Assembly: GCA_022791575.1 (NCBI GenBank)
Contig: JAAVZI010000061.1
Coordinates: 1 to 56,548 of the forward strand
Reading direction: 5' to 3'
DNA: 56,548 nt
DNA from: Lachnospiraceae bacterium
GTDB taxonomy: Bacteria; Bacillota; Clostridia; Lachnospirales; Lachnospiraceae
Numbering within the stretch: position 1 is the stretch's first letter; each line of letters starts with the position of its first letter. Below are positions 19,498-28,142 of the stretch, in pieces. The notes beneath the pieces were generated by a model. That model had not been told where the DNA came from. It did no database searches and saw only the letters and a list, made by a program, of their open reading frames with translations. The translations under genes and the position numbers were made by a program.

Positions 19498-20580
19498 GTG
19501 AAGAGAGTATATAACTTTTCGGCAGGTCCGGCTGTATTACCGGAAGAAGTGTTAAAAGAAGCAGCAGAAGAGATGCTGGATTACCGCGGCTGCGGTATGT
19601 CCGTTATGGAAATGAGCCATCGTTCCAAAGCTTATGAAACAATTATTACTGAGGCAGAAGCGGATTTACGTGAGCTGATGAATATTCCAGATAACTATAA
19701 GGTTCTGTTTTTACAGGGCGGTGCCTCCCAGCAGTTTGCTATGATTCCCATGAATCTGATGAAGAACAAAGTAGCAGACTATATTGTGACTGGTCAGTGG
19801 GCTAAGAAGGCTTATCAGGAAGCTTCCATTTACGGAAAAGCGAATAAGATTGCTTCCTCCGAAGATCAGACTTTTTCTTATATTCCTGACTGTTCGGATC
19901 TTCCCATTAGTGAGGATGCAGATTATGTTTATATCTGTGAAAATAACACTATTTATGGTACAAAATATAAAACTCTGCCGAATACAAAAGGCAAACCATT
20001 GGTTGCAGACGTTTCCTCCTGTTTCCTGTCAGAGCCGGTAGATGTGGAGAAATATGGTATGATCTATGGCGGCGTTCAGAAGAATATTGGTCCTGCGGGA
20101 GTGGTAATTGCAATTATCCGTGAGGATTTAATTACAGAAGATACACTTCCAGGCACTCCAACTATGTTAAAATACAAAACACATGCAGATGCGAAATCTT
20201 TGTATAATACGCCGCCTGCCTATGGAATCTATATCTGTGGCAAGGTATTCAAATGGATTAAGAAGATGGGCGGACTTGCAGCTATGAAGGAGCACAATGA
20301 GAAAAAAGCCAAGATTCTTTATGATTTCCTGGATTCCAGCAAGTTATTTAAGGGAACGGTTGTGAAGGAGGATCGTTCGTTGATGAACGTGCCGTTTGTA
20401 ACCGGAGATGCAGATTTGGATGCCAAATTTGTAAAAGAGGCAAAAGAGGCAGGATTTGAGAATCTGAAAGGCCACAGAACTGTAGGCGGCATGCGTGCTT
20501 CGATCTATAATGCAATGCCAATTGAAGGAGTAGAAAAGTTAGTAGAATTTATGAAGAAGTTTGAAGCGGAAAATGCGTAG
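19498..20580 (+). CDS. serC: Phosphoserine aminotransferase
   Basis: 360 residues from a GTG start with AGGAGGAAC upstream. YNFSAGPAVLPEEVL is the family N-terminus, and the PLP lysine is in YGGVQKNIGPAG. MEMSHRSK and the C-terminal GHRTVGGMRAS segment are typical. It transaminates 3-phosphohydroxypyruvate, the product of the next gene, to phosphoserine. Confidence 0.97.
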   Translation: MKRVYNFSAGPAVLPEEVLKEAAEEMLDYRGCGMSVMEMSHRSKAYETIITEAEADLRELMNIPDNYKVLFLQGGASQQFAMIPMNLMKNKVADYIVTGQWAKKAYQEASIYGKANKIASSEDQTFSYIPDCSDLPISEDADYVYICENNTIYGTKYKTLPNTKGKPLVADVSSCFLSEPVDVEKYGMIYGGVQKNIGPAGVVIAIIREDLITEDTLPGTPTMLKYKTHADAKSLYNTPPAYGIYICGKVFKWIKKMGGLAAMKEHNEKKAKILYDFLDSSKLFKGTVVKEDRSLMNVPFVTGDADLDAKFVKEAKEAGFENLKGHRTVGGMRASIYNAMPIEGVEKLVEFMKKFEAENA

Positions 20581-20591
20581 GAGGCATTAAT

Positions 20592-21755
20592 ATGTATAAG
20601 TATACTTGTTTAAATCCCATTGCCAGTGTGGGTCTGGAATTATTTGGAGCAGATTATGAAAAGACAGAAGGTTTGGAAGATGCAGATGCGGTGCTTGTCA
20701 GAAGTGCCGCCATGCATGATCTGAATTTGCCCAAATCACTGCATGCTATTGCCAGAGCAGGTGCCGGTGTGAATAATATTCCTTTGGAGAAATGTGCAGA
20801 AGAAGGCGTGGTAGTATTTAATACTCCCGGAGCCAATGCCAATGGTGTAAAAGAACTGGTGTTCGCAGGAATGCTGCTGGCATCCAGAGATATTATTGGT
20901 GGTATTGAGTGGGTAAAAGAGGCCAGCCAGGAAGAAGATATTGCCAAAAAGGCGGAAAAGGCCAAGAAAGCATTTGCTGGAACAGAGTTAAACGGCAAGA
21001 AACTTGGTATTATCGGTCTTGGCGCAATCGGTATTAAAGTTGCCAATGCAGCTAGGCATTTTGGCATGGAGGTCTATGGTTATGATCCTTATATTTCCGT
21101 AGATGCCGCATGGAAATTATCCCGCGATATTAAGCATATCAACAATGTGGAAGATATTTATCGGGAATGCGACTTTATTACAATTCATGTCCCGCTGCTG
21201 GATTCCACTAAGAATATGATTAATGAAGAAGCAATTGCCATGATGAAAGAACAGGTAGTAGTACTCAATATGGCAAGAGATGTGTTGGTAGATGAGCTGG
21301 CCATGTTAAAAGCATTAGAAGAAGGAAAGGTAAAAAAATATGTCAGTGATTTTCCTAATATTACGACAGCAGGCAAGCCAGGCGTAATTATTATGCCGCA
21401 TATAGGTGCGTCGACAGAAGAATCCGAAGATAACTGTGCGGTTATGGCTGTGCAGGAGATTAGAGATTTCCTGGAAAATGGTAATATTAAGAATTCTGTT
21501 AATTATCCGGCATGTGATATGGGTGTCTGTGATAATACAGGCCGTGTATCCATCTGCCATAAAAATATACCGAATATGATCGGTCAGTTTACCTCTCTTT
21601 TGGCTAAGGAAGGCGTAAATATTCCCAATATGATTAATAAGAGCCGCGGGGATTATGCATATTCTCTATTGGATCTGGATGTGGCAGCAAATGAAGCTTT
21701 GGTAGGTAAGCTAGAAGCTATTGATGGGGTATTGAAAGTTCGTATTATTAAGTAA
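20592..21755 (+). CDS. serA: D-3-phosphoglycerate dehydrogenase
   Basis: 387 residues, the short form with a C-terminal ACT domain (about 318-387) for serine feedback. The NAD motif is GLGAIGIKVANAA. The catalytic residues lie in LNMARDVLVDE (Arg), the following Glu segment and MPHIGASTEES (His). It commits 3-phosphoglycerate to serine synthesis. The AGGAGG ribosome site overlaps the serC stop, so the two are tightly coupled. The usual ARGG of this family is ARDV here. Confidence 0.96.
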   Translation: MYKYTCLNPIASVGLELFGADYEKTEGLEDADAVLVRSAAMHDLNLPKSLHAIARAGAGVNNIPLEKCAEEGVVVFNTPGANANGVKELVFAGMLLASRDIIGGIEWVKEASQEEDIAKKAEKAKKAFAGTELNGKKLGIIGLGAIGIKVANAARHFGMEVYGYDPYISVDAAWKLSRDIKHINNVEDIYRECDFITIHVPLLDSTKNMINEEAIAMMKEQVVVLNMARDVLVDELAMLKALEEGKVKKYVSDFPNITTAGKPGVIIMPHIGASTEESEDNCAVMAVQEIRDFLENGNIKNSVNYPACDMGVCDNTGRVSICHKNIPNMIGQFTSLLAKEGVNIPNMINKSRGDYAYSLLDLDVAANEALVGKLEAIDGVLKVRIIK

Positions 21756-21774
21756 GTGTACTTTAGGAGGACTT

Positions 21775-23025
21775 ATGTCAATTATAAAACCATTTCGGTG
21801 TATCCGGCCGAGAGAGGATTTGGCTGGCCAGATAGCGGCGCTTCCTTATGATGTCTATAATCGTCAGGAGGCAAAGCAGGCAGTTGCCAAAAATCCTCTA
21901 TCATTTCTGAATATTGACCGTGCGGAAACACAGTTTGATGATAGTGTAGATATGTATGCAGATTGTGTGTATCAAAAGGCGCATGATCTGCTCTGGAATA
22001 TGGTGAAAGAGGGACAGTTTATCACAGATCCAGATAAAGCCTATTATATCTATCGGTTAACTATGAATGGGCGCTCCCAGACAGGAATTACTGCTTGTGC
22101 CTCTATTGACGATTATCAGAATAACTGGATTAAAAAACACGAAAATACAAGAGCTGATAAAGAGGAGGATCGAATCCGTCATGTGGATATCTGTGATGCG
22201 CAGACAGGTCCTATTTTTCTGGCTTATCGATCTAATTCCACCATTAATGCAGTGGTAGAACAGAAGATGAAGGAAGAACCACTCTATGATTTTACGGCGG
22301 AGGATGGAGTGGTTCATACTGTATGGAAAGTTAAGGAAGAACTTCAAGTACAGGCCATTGAGCAGGCATTTGCACAAATCGACAGTATCTATATTGCAGA
22401 TGGACATCACCGAGCGGCTTCTGCAGTGAAAACAGGATTAAAAAGAAGAGAAGCCCATCCAGATTATACAGGAGAAGAGGAATTTAATTATTTTTTATCA
22501 GTACTTTTCCCAGATGATCAGCTGATGATTATGGATTATAATCGGGTAGTGAAGGACCTGAATGGATATTCAAAAAAAGAATTTTTAGAAAAAATATCTG
22601 AAAAATTTGGAATAGAAGAGCAGAAAGAAGCATATAAACCAGAGAAGAAGGGAACTCTGGGTATGTGTTTAGGAGAGCAGTGGTATAAGCTGACGGCAAA
22701 GCCAGAAGTTACCAGCAGCGATCCAGTAGCAGGGCTGGATGTTTCGATTCTTCAGAAGGAAATCCTCACTCCAATACTGGGTATTACCGATCCTAAAACA
22801 GATCAGAGAATAGATTTTGTGGGAGGAATCCGGGGATTAAGCGAGTTGGAACGGCGTGCCAGAACTGATATGGCGATGGCCTTTTCCATGTATCCCACAT
22901 CCATAGAAGAACTGTTTGCAGTTGCGGATGCCAAGCTGCTTATGCCGCCCAAATCAACTTGGTTTGAGCCAAAGCTGCGAAGTGGATTATTTATTCACAG
23001 CCTGGAGGAGGAAGAACATGACTAA
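21775..23025 (+). CDS. DUF1015 family protein
   Basis: 416 residues with family signatures FRCIRPR, ALPYDVYNRQEA near the start, and IADGHHRAASA in the middle. DUF1015 genes very often follow serA or serC, which suggests a link to serine metabolism, but the reaction is not known to me. AGGAGG precedes the ATG. Its last eight bases overlap the next small gene. Confidence 0.85.
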   Translation: MSIIKPFRCIRPREDLAGQIAALPYDVYNRQEAKQAVAKNPLSFLNIDRAETQFDDSVDMYADCVYQKAHDLLWNMVKEGQFITDPDKAYYIYRLTMNGRSQTGITACASIDDYQNNWIKKHENTRADKEEDRIRHVDICDAQTGPIFLAYRSNSTINAVVEQKMKEEPLYDFTAEDGVVHTVWKVKEELQVQAIEQAFAQIDSIYIADGHHRAASAVKTGLKRREAHPDYTGEEEFNYFLSVLFPDDQLMIMDYNRVVKDLNGYSKKEFLEKISEKFGIEEQKEAYKPEKKGTLGMCLGEQWYKLTAKPEVTSSDPVAGLDVSILQKEILTPILGITDPKTDQRIDFVGGIRGLSELERRARTDMAMAFSMYPTSIEELFAVADAKLLMPPKSTWFEPKLRSGLFIHSLEEEEHD

Positions 23026-23266
23026 AAATGATAAAAAACGTGTCATTGAAGAAATTCAAGATTTTGCAGATACAGTTTTGAAAAATGTGGACCGTGAACA
23101 GGTTCCGATTTCTATTCAGTTAGATTTGCTGCGTCCCAAAATGGAAGAGTTGGCAACAGCTTATCAAATGGACATTAGTGATATTTTTATCCTTTATATG
23201 GATGGAATTTCGGAAATACAGGCTGAAAAAGAAAAAGATTTCCAGGAAAAATTAAAAGATTCATAA
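23018..23266 (+). CDS. Small hypothetical protein (82 aa), operon end
   Basis: 82 residues from the ATG at 23018, preceded by GGAGGAGGAAG inside the DUF1015 gene and overlapping its end by 8 bp. It is charged and mostly helical, with no membrane segment or recognised motif. Tight overlap and strong ribosome site make it a real, translationally coupled gene. Function unknown. Confidence 0.7.
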   Translation: MTKNDKKRVIEEIQDFADTVLKNVDREQVPISIQLDLLRPKMEELATAYQMDISDIFILYMDGISEIQAEKEKDFQEKLKDS

Positions 23267-23272
23267 GAAAAG

Positions 23273-23301
23273 TTGCAAATTTCTGGAAAATGGGTTATGA
23301 T
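23273..23301 (+). promoter_or_regulatory. Promoter of the DUF6465 gene
   Basis: TTGCAA (23273-23278), 17-bp spacer, TATGAT (23296-23301). It starts 7 bp after the stop of the preceding gene. Confidence 0.65.
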
Positions 23302-23332
23302 ATGGTAGAAGGAAATATTATAATATAATAAA

Positions 23333-23359
23333 CAATTTCAATTATAAAGATTGAAATTG
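23333..23359 (+). promoter_or_regulatory. Leader hairpin upstream of the DUF6465 gene
   Basis: CAATTTCAAT (23333-23342) and ATTGAAATTG (23350-23359) form a perfect 10-bp inverted repeat with a 7-nt loop, in the leader between the promoter and the AAGGAG ribosome site. No T run follows, so it is not a simple terminator. It could be an RNA stability element or a protein site. Confidence 0.4.
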
Positions 23360-23387
23360 AAATCTAAAGAATTAAGGAGCAGGTAAA

Positions 23388-23864
23388 ATGGCAGGAAGAG
23401 CTAAAAAAGCAGAAGAAGTTAAGGAAACCGTAGTTGCAGTAGAAGAAGAAACAACCAAGGCAGCAGTGCAGGAAGAGCCTGCGGCTAAGGAAGAAGTAAA
23501 AGAGGCAGAAGAAAAGACAGCAAAGAAAACGACAAGAAAAACAACAACCAAAAAAACGACTACAAAGCCAGCAGCAGAAAAGACTGCTGAAAAGAAAACA
23601 ACAGAAAAAGCAGCAGCAAAAAAGACAACAACAAAAAAGGCAGCTGAGAAGAAGCCAGCAGCTTCAAAGCAGGCAAATGTATATCTTCAGTTTGATGGCA
23701 AACAAATCAATCAGGAAGAGCTGACTCAGAAAATCATCGAGAAATGGTGTGCAGAAGAAAGAAAGAGAGTTTCTTCCATTAAAGAGTTTGATATTTACAT
23801 TAAACCAGAAGATAACTGTGCATATTATGTGATTAATGGACAGGGAAGCAGCATCGAATTATAG
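23388..23864 (+). CDS. DUF6465-type protein with histone H1-like Lys/Ala/Thr tail
   Basis: 158 residues. About residues 1-95 are low complexity: an acidic Glu/Ala/Val start, then repeated KKTT, AAEK and AAKK units like a histone H1 tail. Residues 96-158 are an ordinary folded domain (VYLQFDGKQINQEELT to the C-terminal IEL) seen in Lachnospiraceae. The basic tail suggests binding to a polyanion such as nucleic acid; that is inference. The branching-enzyme homologue starts 15 bp after its stop, so the two are co-transcribed. Confidence 0.7.
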   Translation: MAGRAKKAEEVKETVVAVEEETTKAAVQEEPAAKEEVKEAEEKTAKKTTRKTTTKKTTTKPAAEKTAEKKTTEKAAAKKTTTKKAAEKKPAASKQANVYLQFDGKQINQEELTQKIIEKWCAEERKRVSSIKEFDIYIKPEDNCAYYVINGQGSSIEL

Positions 23865-23879
23865 GAAAAGGAGAATCGA

Positions 23880-26213
23880 ATGGCAAAAACATTATATAAT
23901 TTAATGGATTGGCCGGAGATTGAAACGATTATCTATTCAGAATCTGATGATCCACATGCGCTTCTGGGACCACATAAGACTGCTAAAGGTCTGTTGGTGC
24001 AGGCATTTATACCTGCAGCCGAAAAGGTTTCTTTGAAATTAAAAGAGACTGGAAAAATTTATCTAATGGAAATGATGGAAGAACCGGGATTTTTCGCGGT
24101 TCTTCTTCCTAAAAAAACAAAACCAGATTATACGTATCTGGTTACCCTAGAAGCAGATGAAACATTAGAAATAGAAGATCCTTACCGTTTTGAGCCGGTT
24201 TGGGAGCAGACAGATACGCAGAAGTTTAATTGTGGAATTCATTATAACATATACGAAAAAATGGGAGCCATTCCAATGACCATGGATGGCGTGGAAGGTG
24301 TACTTTTTTCAGTCTGGGCGCCAAATGCGTTAAGAGTCAGTGTTGTGGGAGAATTTAACCATTGGGACGGCAGATGCCATCAGATGAGAAGATTATGGGA
24401 CTCCGGTGTGTTTGAATTATTTATTCCAGGACTTGGTACAGGCTGTGTATATAAATTCGAATTGAAGTTAAAAGGAAGCTTGATGTGTATGAAAACAGAT
24501 CCTTATGGACGATGTGCAGAGAGCTTTCCAGGAGCAGCTTCGATTGTTACCAATACTAAGGAATATGTATGGCAGGATGAGAAATGGATGAAGGAGCGCA
24601 CGAATAGGAATGTGTTCACCTCACCAATGAATATATATCAGCTGCATTTAAGAGATTTTTCAGAAAAGGAAGATGGAAAATATAAGAATTACCGCGAATT
24701 AGCTGAAGCTGTGAGCAATTATGCAGTTCGTATGGGTTATACGCATGTGCTGTTGATGGCAGTGAATGAATATGGGGAAGAAGAAGGATATGGATATCGA
24801 ACCTTTGGATATTATTCGCCAACAAGCCGTTTTGGGACAGCAGCGGATTTTCAGTATTTTGTGGATTTTCTGCATCAGCAGGGAATTGGTGTGCTCATGC
24901 AGTGGACTCCTATTTTCTTTGAGAAAAATGATTATAGTTTAAATAATTTCGATGGGACTTTTTTGTATGAACATAAAGATGAGAGGCAGGGTTTTCATAA
25001 GAAAAGAAATGCCTGCATCTTTAATTATGCAAGGCCAGAAGTGAAGAATTTCTTGATTTCCAGCGCTTTATTCTGGGCAGATGTTTATCATATGGATGGA
25101 CTTATGGTTACTATGGCAGACGCAGTACTTTATCTGGATTATGATAAAAGGCCAGGAGAATTTCTGCCTAATATGTATGGAAGCAATGAAAATCTCGACG
25201 GAATAGAATTTTTCAAACATTTAAATTCCATTTTCAAAAAGAAATATCAGGATGTGCTTTTGCTGGCAGATGATAAGTCTGGGTGGCCGGGAGTCACTGG
25301 ACGCGTGGAAGAAAATGGACTTGGCTTTGATTTAAAATTTAATAATGGCTGGACCGAAGACATGTTCCAATATATGGAATTAGATCCACTGTTCCGTTCT
25401 GGAAGTTATAGTGATATGCTGATGACGATGATCTATGCCTATATGGAGAAATTTGTGCTGGCAATTGACTGGGAATCGGTTATGCAGCGTTCTCTCTATG
25501 AAAGAATGCCAGGAGATTCTGAATTAAAAGCAGCGAATCTTCGGGTTTTGTATGGTTATATGATGTGCCATCCAGGCAAAAAACTGATGTATATAGAACA
25601 GGAGCCAAAATGGGAGGACGCCTGTTCAGCAGAGCCGAATAAAGCAGAGGAAAATGTAAAGCAGTTTATGGAATATATGGCAGCATGCAATGCATTTTAT
25701 AAGAGAAGTCCGGCATTGTTTTCGATGGATTTTGAAGAGGATGGATTTGAATGGATCAATCAGATTTCCGCCAATGAAAATATTGTGGTCTTTGTCCGTA
25801 AAACAGAAAAGATGGAGGAGACACTTCTGGTTGTCTGTAATTTTGTTCCGGTGGCACGGGAGAATTATAAGATCGGAGTTCCCTATTCTGGCAAATATAA
25901 AGAAGTGTTTAATAGTGACAATGAAGTCTTTGGCGGCAGCGGCATTATAAATCCTCGTATTAAAACAGCAAAGGAAGACGAATGCGACAATAGGGAGTAT
26001 TCCATCCGCATAAAGGTTCCACCATTAGGTATATCTGTTTTCCAATACAGCCAGGGCGGTGAAAAGCCGGCTAGAAGTTCTAAAAAGCAGTCTTCGCTAA
26101 AGAATACGCTTCGTGAAAAAATGAAAGAAGCGGAGAATGCAGGCGATGTAGAAAAACAGTTGAAAGCGGCGGCAGAGGTGGCAGAACGTAAGCGTGCCGG
26201 CAGAGGAGTATAG
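23880..26213 (+). CDS. GlgB-like protein with lost catalytic residues (predicted pseudoenzyme)
   Basis: 777 residues with the full GlgB plan: N-terminal CBM48-like modules (about 20-110 and 135-225), a GH13 barrel (250-600), and a C-terminal beta domain ending near 730 with a charged 45-residue helical tail. Landmarks such as GYYSPTSRFG, FDGTFLYEH and ERMPGD align with E. coli GlgB. However, the nucleophile Asp is Thr411 (LMVTMADAV), the acid/base Glu is Asp464 (LLADDK), the third Asp is Trp531 (AIDWES), and region I DWVPGHF reads QWTPIFF. It should bind but not branch glucan. It lies between the DUF6465 gene and mscS. Confidence 0.8.
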   Translation: MAKTLYNLMDWPEIETIIYSESDDPHALLGPHKTAKGLLVQAFIPAAEKVSLKLKETGKIYLMEMMEEPGFFAVLLPKKTKPDYTYLVTLEADETLEIEDPYRFEPVWEQTDTQKFNCGIHYNIYEKMGAIPMTMDGVEGVLFSVWAPNALRVSVVGEFNHWDGRCHQMRRLWDSGVFELFIPGLGTGCVYKFELKLKGSLMCMKTDPYGRCAESFPGAASIVTNTKEYVWQDEKWMKERTNRNVFTSPMNIYQLHLRDFSEKEDGKYKNYRELAEAVSNYAVRMGYTHVLLMAVNEYGEEEGYGYRTFGYYSPTSRFGTAADFQYFVDFLHQQGIGVLMQWTPIFFEKNDYSLNNFDGTFLYEHKDERQGFHKKRNACIFNYARPEVKNFLISSALFWADVYHMDGLMVTMADAVLYLDYDKRPGEFLPNMYGSNENLDGIEFFKHLNSIFKKKYQDVLLLADDKSGWPGVTGRVEENGLGFDLKFNNGWTEDMFQYMELDPLFRSGSYSDMLMTMIYAYMEKFVLAIDWESVMQRSLYERMPGDSELKAANLRVLYGYMMCHPGKKLMYIEQEPKWEDACSAEPNKAEENVKQFMEYMAACNAFYKRSPALFSMDFEEDGFEWINQISANENIVVFVRKTEKMEETLLVVCNFVPVARENYKIGVPYSGKYKEVFNSDNEVFGGSGIINPRIKTAKEDECDNREYSIRIKVPPLGISVFQYSQGGEKPARSSKKQSSLKNTLREKMKEAENAGDVEKQLKAAAEVAERKRAGRGV

Positions 26214-26214
26214 G

Positions 26215-27105
26215 ATGGTTGTGATGTATGCAGCGCAGGCAGATGCAATTGAGAGTGCGGCAAAAGAGATTGAAAATGTGAAGGAAGATGCCAATGTTTT
26301 AATGAAGTATCTGCAAGACAGCGTTCCCTCACTGATTTCTTTTGGGGTCAATCTCTTGGTGTCTTTTCTGATTATTTTTGCAGGCTTAAAGTTAATTAAG
26401 CTGGTACGGAGATTGATTAGGCATTCCCTAGAACGGGCGGAGGTTGAAAAAGGTGTACAGCAGTTTATAGATTCCCTTGTAAAATATATGCTGTATATTT
26501 TTTTAATTATTATTATTGTAGGTAGATTTGGTGTACAATCTTCTTCTATTATTGCGGTAGTAGGTTCCGCAGGATTGGCTGTAGGACTTGCCCTACAAGG
26601 CAGTCTGGCCAATTTGGCAGGCGGAGTGATTATTCTGCTGGTTAAGCCATTTCGTGTCGGAGACTATATCATTGCTGGAGAGGAAGGAACCGTGAAGGAA
26701 ATTGAGCTGTTTTATACTAAGCTGCTGACAGTGGATAATAAACAGATTATGATTCCCAATGGAACACTTGCCAATGGTAATATTGTAAATGTGACTGCAC
26801 AGCAGAAGCGCCGGGTAGATTTTTCTGTTGGTATTGGTTATACTTCTGATCTTAGGATAGCTAAGGAAATTATGTATGAACTGTTGGAGAACTGCAGTGA
26901 ACGTCTTCCAGAAGAAGAGGCTGTTGTATTCGTTAGCGAACTGGCAGACAGTGCTGTAATAATCGGCGGCCGAGTATGGGTTGCTGCTGAGGATTACTGG
27001 AATGTAAAATGGGCTTTGACAGAAAAGATCAAGCTTGCTTTTGATGAAAAAGGGATTGAGATTCCATTTCAGCAAGTGGATGTGCATATTACTTCTGCAT
27101 CTTAA
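26215..27105 (+). CDS. mscS: Small-conductance mechanosensitive channel MscS
   Basis: 296 residues from the ATG at 26215, chosen because AGAGGAG lies 6 bp upstream; an ATG at 26194 inside the previous gene is possible. An N-terminal helix is followed by three membrane segments (about 40-60, 85-110, 115-140). The pore helix has the Gly/Ala pattern GSAGLAVGLALQGSLAN, then the beta domain VGDYIIAGEEGTVKEI. It releases solutes upon hypo-osmotic shock. It is the last gene of the DUF6465/GlgB-like unit and ends at a terminator. Confidence 0.93.
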   Translation: MVVMYAAQADAIESAAKEIENVKEDANVLMKYLQDSVPSLISFGVNLLVSFLIIFAGLKLIKLVRRLIRHSLERAEVEKGVQQFIDSLVKYMLYIFLIIIIVGRFGVQSSSIIAVVGSAGLAVGLALQGSLANLAGGVIILLVKPFRVGDYIIAGEEGTVKEIELFYTKLLTVDNKQIMIPNGTLANGNIVNVTAQQKRRVDFSVGIGYTSDLRIAKEIMYELLENCSERLPEEEAVVFVSELADSAVIIGGRVWVAAEDYWNVKWALTEKIKLAFDEKGIEIPFQQVDVHITSAS

Positions 27106-27135
27106 TTTATAGAAAACTGTAATTAGGAAAATGAC

Positions 27136-27180
27136 AAATAAAGAGTACTGTAAGCGAGGAATTGCAGTACTCTTTATTTT
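27136..27180 (+). terminator. Terminator after mscS
   Basis: Perfect 15-bp stem AAATAAAGAGTACTG (27136-27150) with its complement (27165-27179), 14-nt loop, U-rich end. Confidence 0.92.
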
Positions 27181-27221
27181 ACAATTATCAAGTATAATTT
27201 CAATTATTTGTAAAAAAAGGC

Positions 27222-27250
27222 TTGATTTTCTTAGCCTTTTGATATATAAT
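27222..27250 (+). promoter_or_regulatory. Promoter of tRNA-Thr
   Basis: TTGATT (27222-27227), 17-bp spacer, TATAAT (27245-27250), 10 bp before the tRNA 5' end. Confidence 0.75.
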
Positions 27251-27260
27251 AATTTTCAGT

Positions 27261-27333
27261 GCTGAAATAGCTCAGTTGGTAGAGCACTTCACTCGTAATG
27301 AAGGGGTCGTGGGTTCAAGTCCCATTTTCAGCT
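27261..27333 (+). tRNA. tRNA-Thr (anticodon CGT)
   Basis: 73 nt, acceptor GCTGAAA pairing with TTTCAGC, discriminator T, D-arm AGCTCAGTTGGTAGAGC, anticodon loop CTCGTAA (anticodon CGT, codon ACG), T-arm GTGGGTTCAAGTCCCAT. CCA is not encoded. It has its own promoter and terminator. Confidence 0.96.
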
Positions 27334-27336
27334 TAT

Positions 27337-27370
27337 AAACCTTGTAACGTTGTTTACAGGGTTTTTCTTT
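27337..27370 (+). terminator. Terminator after tRNA-Thr
   Basis: AAACCTTGTAA (27337-27347) pairs with TTACAGGGTTT (27354-27364) with one G-U pair and a 6-nt loop, followed by T-rich sequence. Confidence 0.8.
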
Positions 27371-27404
27371 TTCAATAAAAAATTAAGAATTGGAAATAGG
27401 CAGA

Positions 27405-28040
27405 ATGAATCAGATTAATTATCAGAAAAAATTAGATGCAATAATTGAAACAATAATAGAGGAACGGAGAGTTCCTTCTCTTTTGCTGCACAGCTGTTGT
27501 GCGCCCTGTAGTAGTTATTGTCTGGAATATTTATCAGAATATTTTGCGATCACTGTGTTTTATTATAATCCTAATATTTATCCAGATGAGGAATACTGGA
27601 AGCGTGCTAGGGAGCAGCAGCATTTTATAGAACGATTGCCAGCTAAGAATGCCATTCAATATCTGGAAGGAGTCTTTGAAAAAGAGCAATTTTATCAGAT
27701 GGCAAAGGGATTAGAAGAATGTAAAGAAGGCGGTGAGCGTTGTTGGCATTGTTATGAACTGCGGCTTCGTAAGACTGCAGAGATGGCAAAGAAACTTCAG
27801 ATGGATTATTTTTCAACGACGTTATCAATAAGTCCTTTGAAGGATGCACAGAAATTAAATGAGATTGGTATCCGGTTGGGAGAAGAGTATGAAGTAGATT
27901 ATCTGGTATCGGATTTTAAGAAGAAGAATGGATATAAGAGGTCTATTGAACTATCAAAGGATTATGGTTTGTATCGGCAGGATTATTGCGGTTGTGTTTT
28001 TTCTAAAAATTTTGAAAATACGGTTCTGGATAAAGAATAA
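27405..28040 (+). CDS. queH: Epoxyqueuosine reductase QueH
   Basis: 211 residues from the ATG at 27405 (TTG at 27390 is an alternative). HSCCAPCSSYC near the N-terminus and DYCGCVFS near the C-terminus carry the cysteines for the iron-sulfur and metal sites of QueH (DUF208). CWHCYELRLRKTA is also conserved. It reduces epoxyqueuosine to queuosine in tRNA wobble positions, replacing QueG. No other queuosine gene is in the window. Confidence 0.93.
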   Translation: MNQINYQKKLDAIIETIIEERRVPSLLLHSCCAPCSSYCLEYLSEYFAITVFYYNPNIYPDEEYWKRAREQQHFIERLPAKNAIQYLEGVFEKEQFYQMAKGLEECKEGGERCWHCYELRLRKTAEMAKKLQMDYFSTTLSISPLKDAQKLNEIGIRLGEEYEVDYLVSDFKKKNGYKRSIELSKDYGLYRQDYCGCVFSKNFENTVLDKE

Positions 28041-28142
28041 ATAGTCGCTGGGCAGGAAAAGGCGGAAAGAATAATCAGTTGAAAGAAAGAGCTATAAGTG
28101 ATGGATATGGATTAATCGGATTTAGAAGGAGGTAAGGAATGT

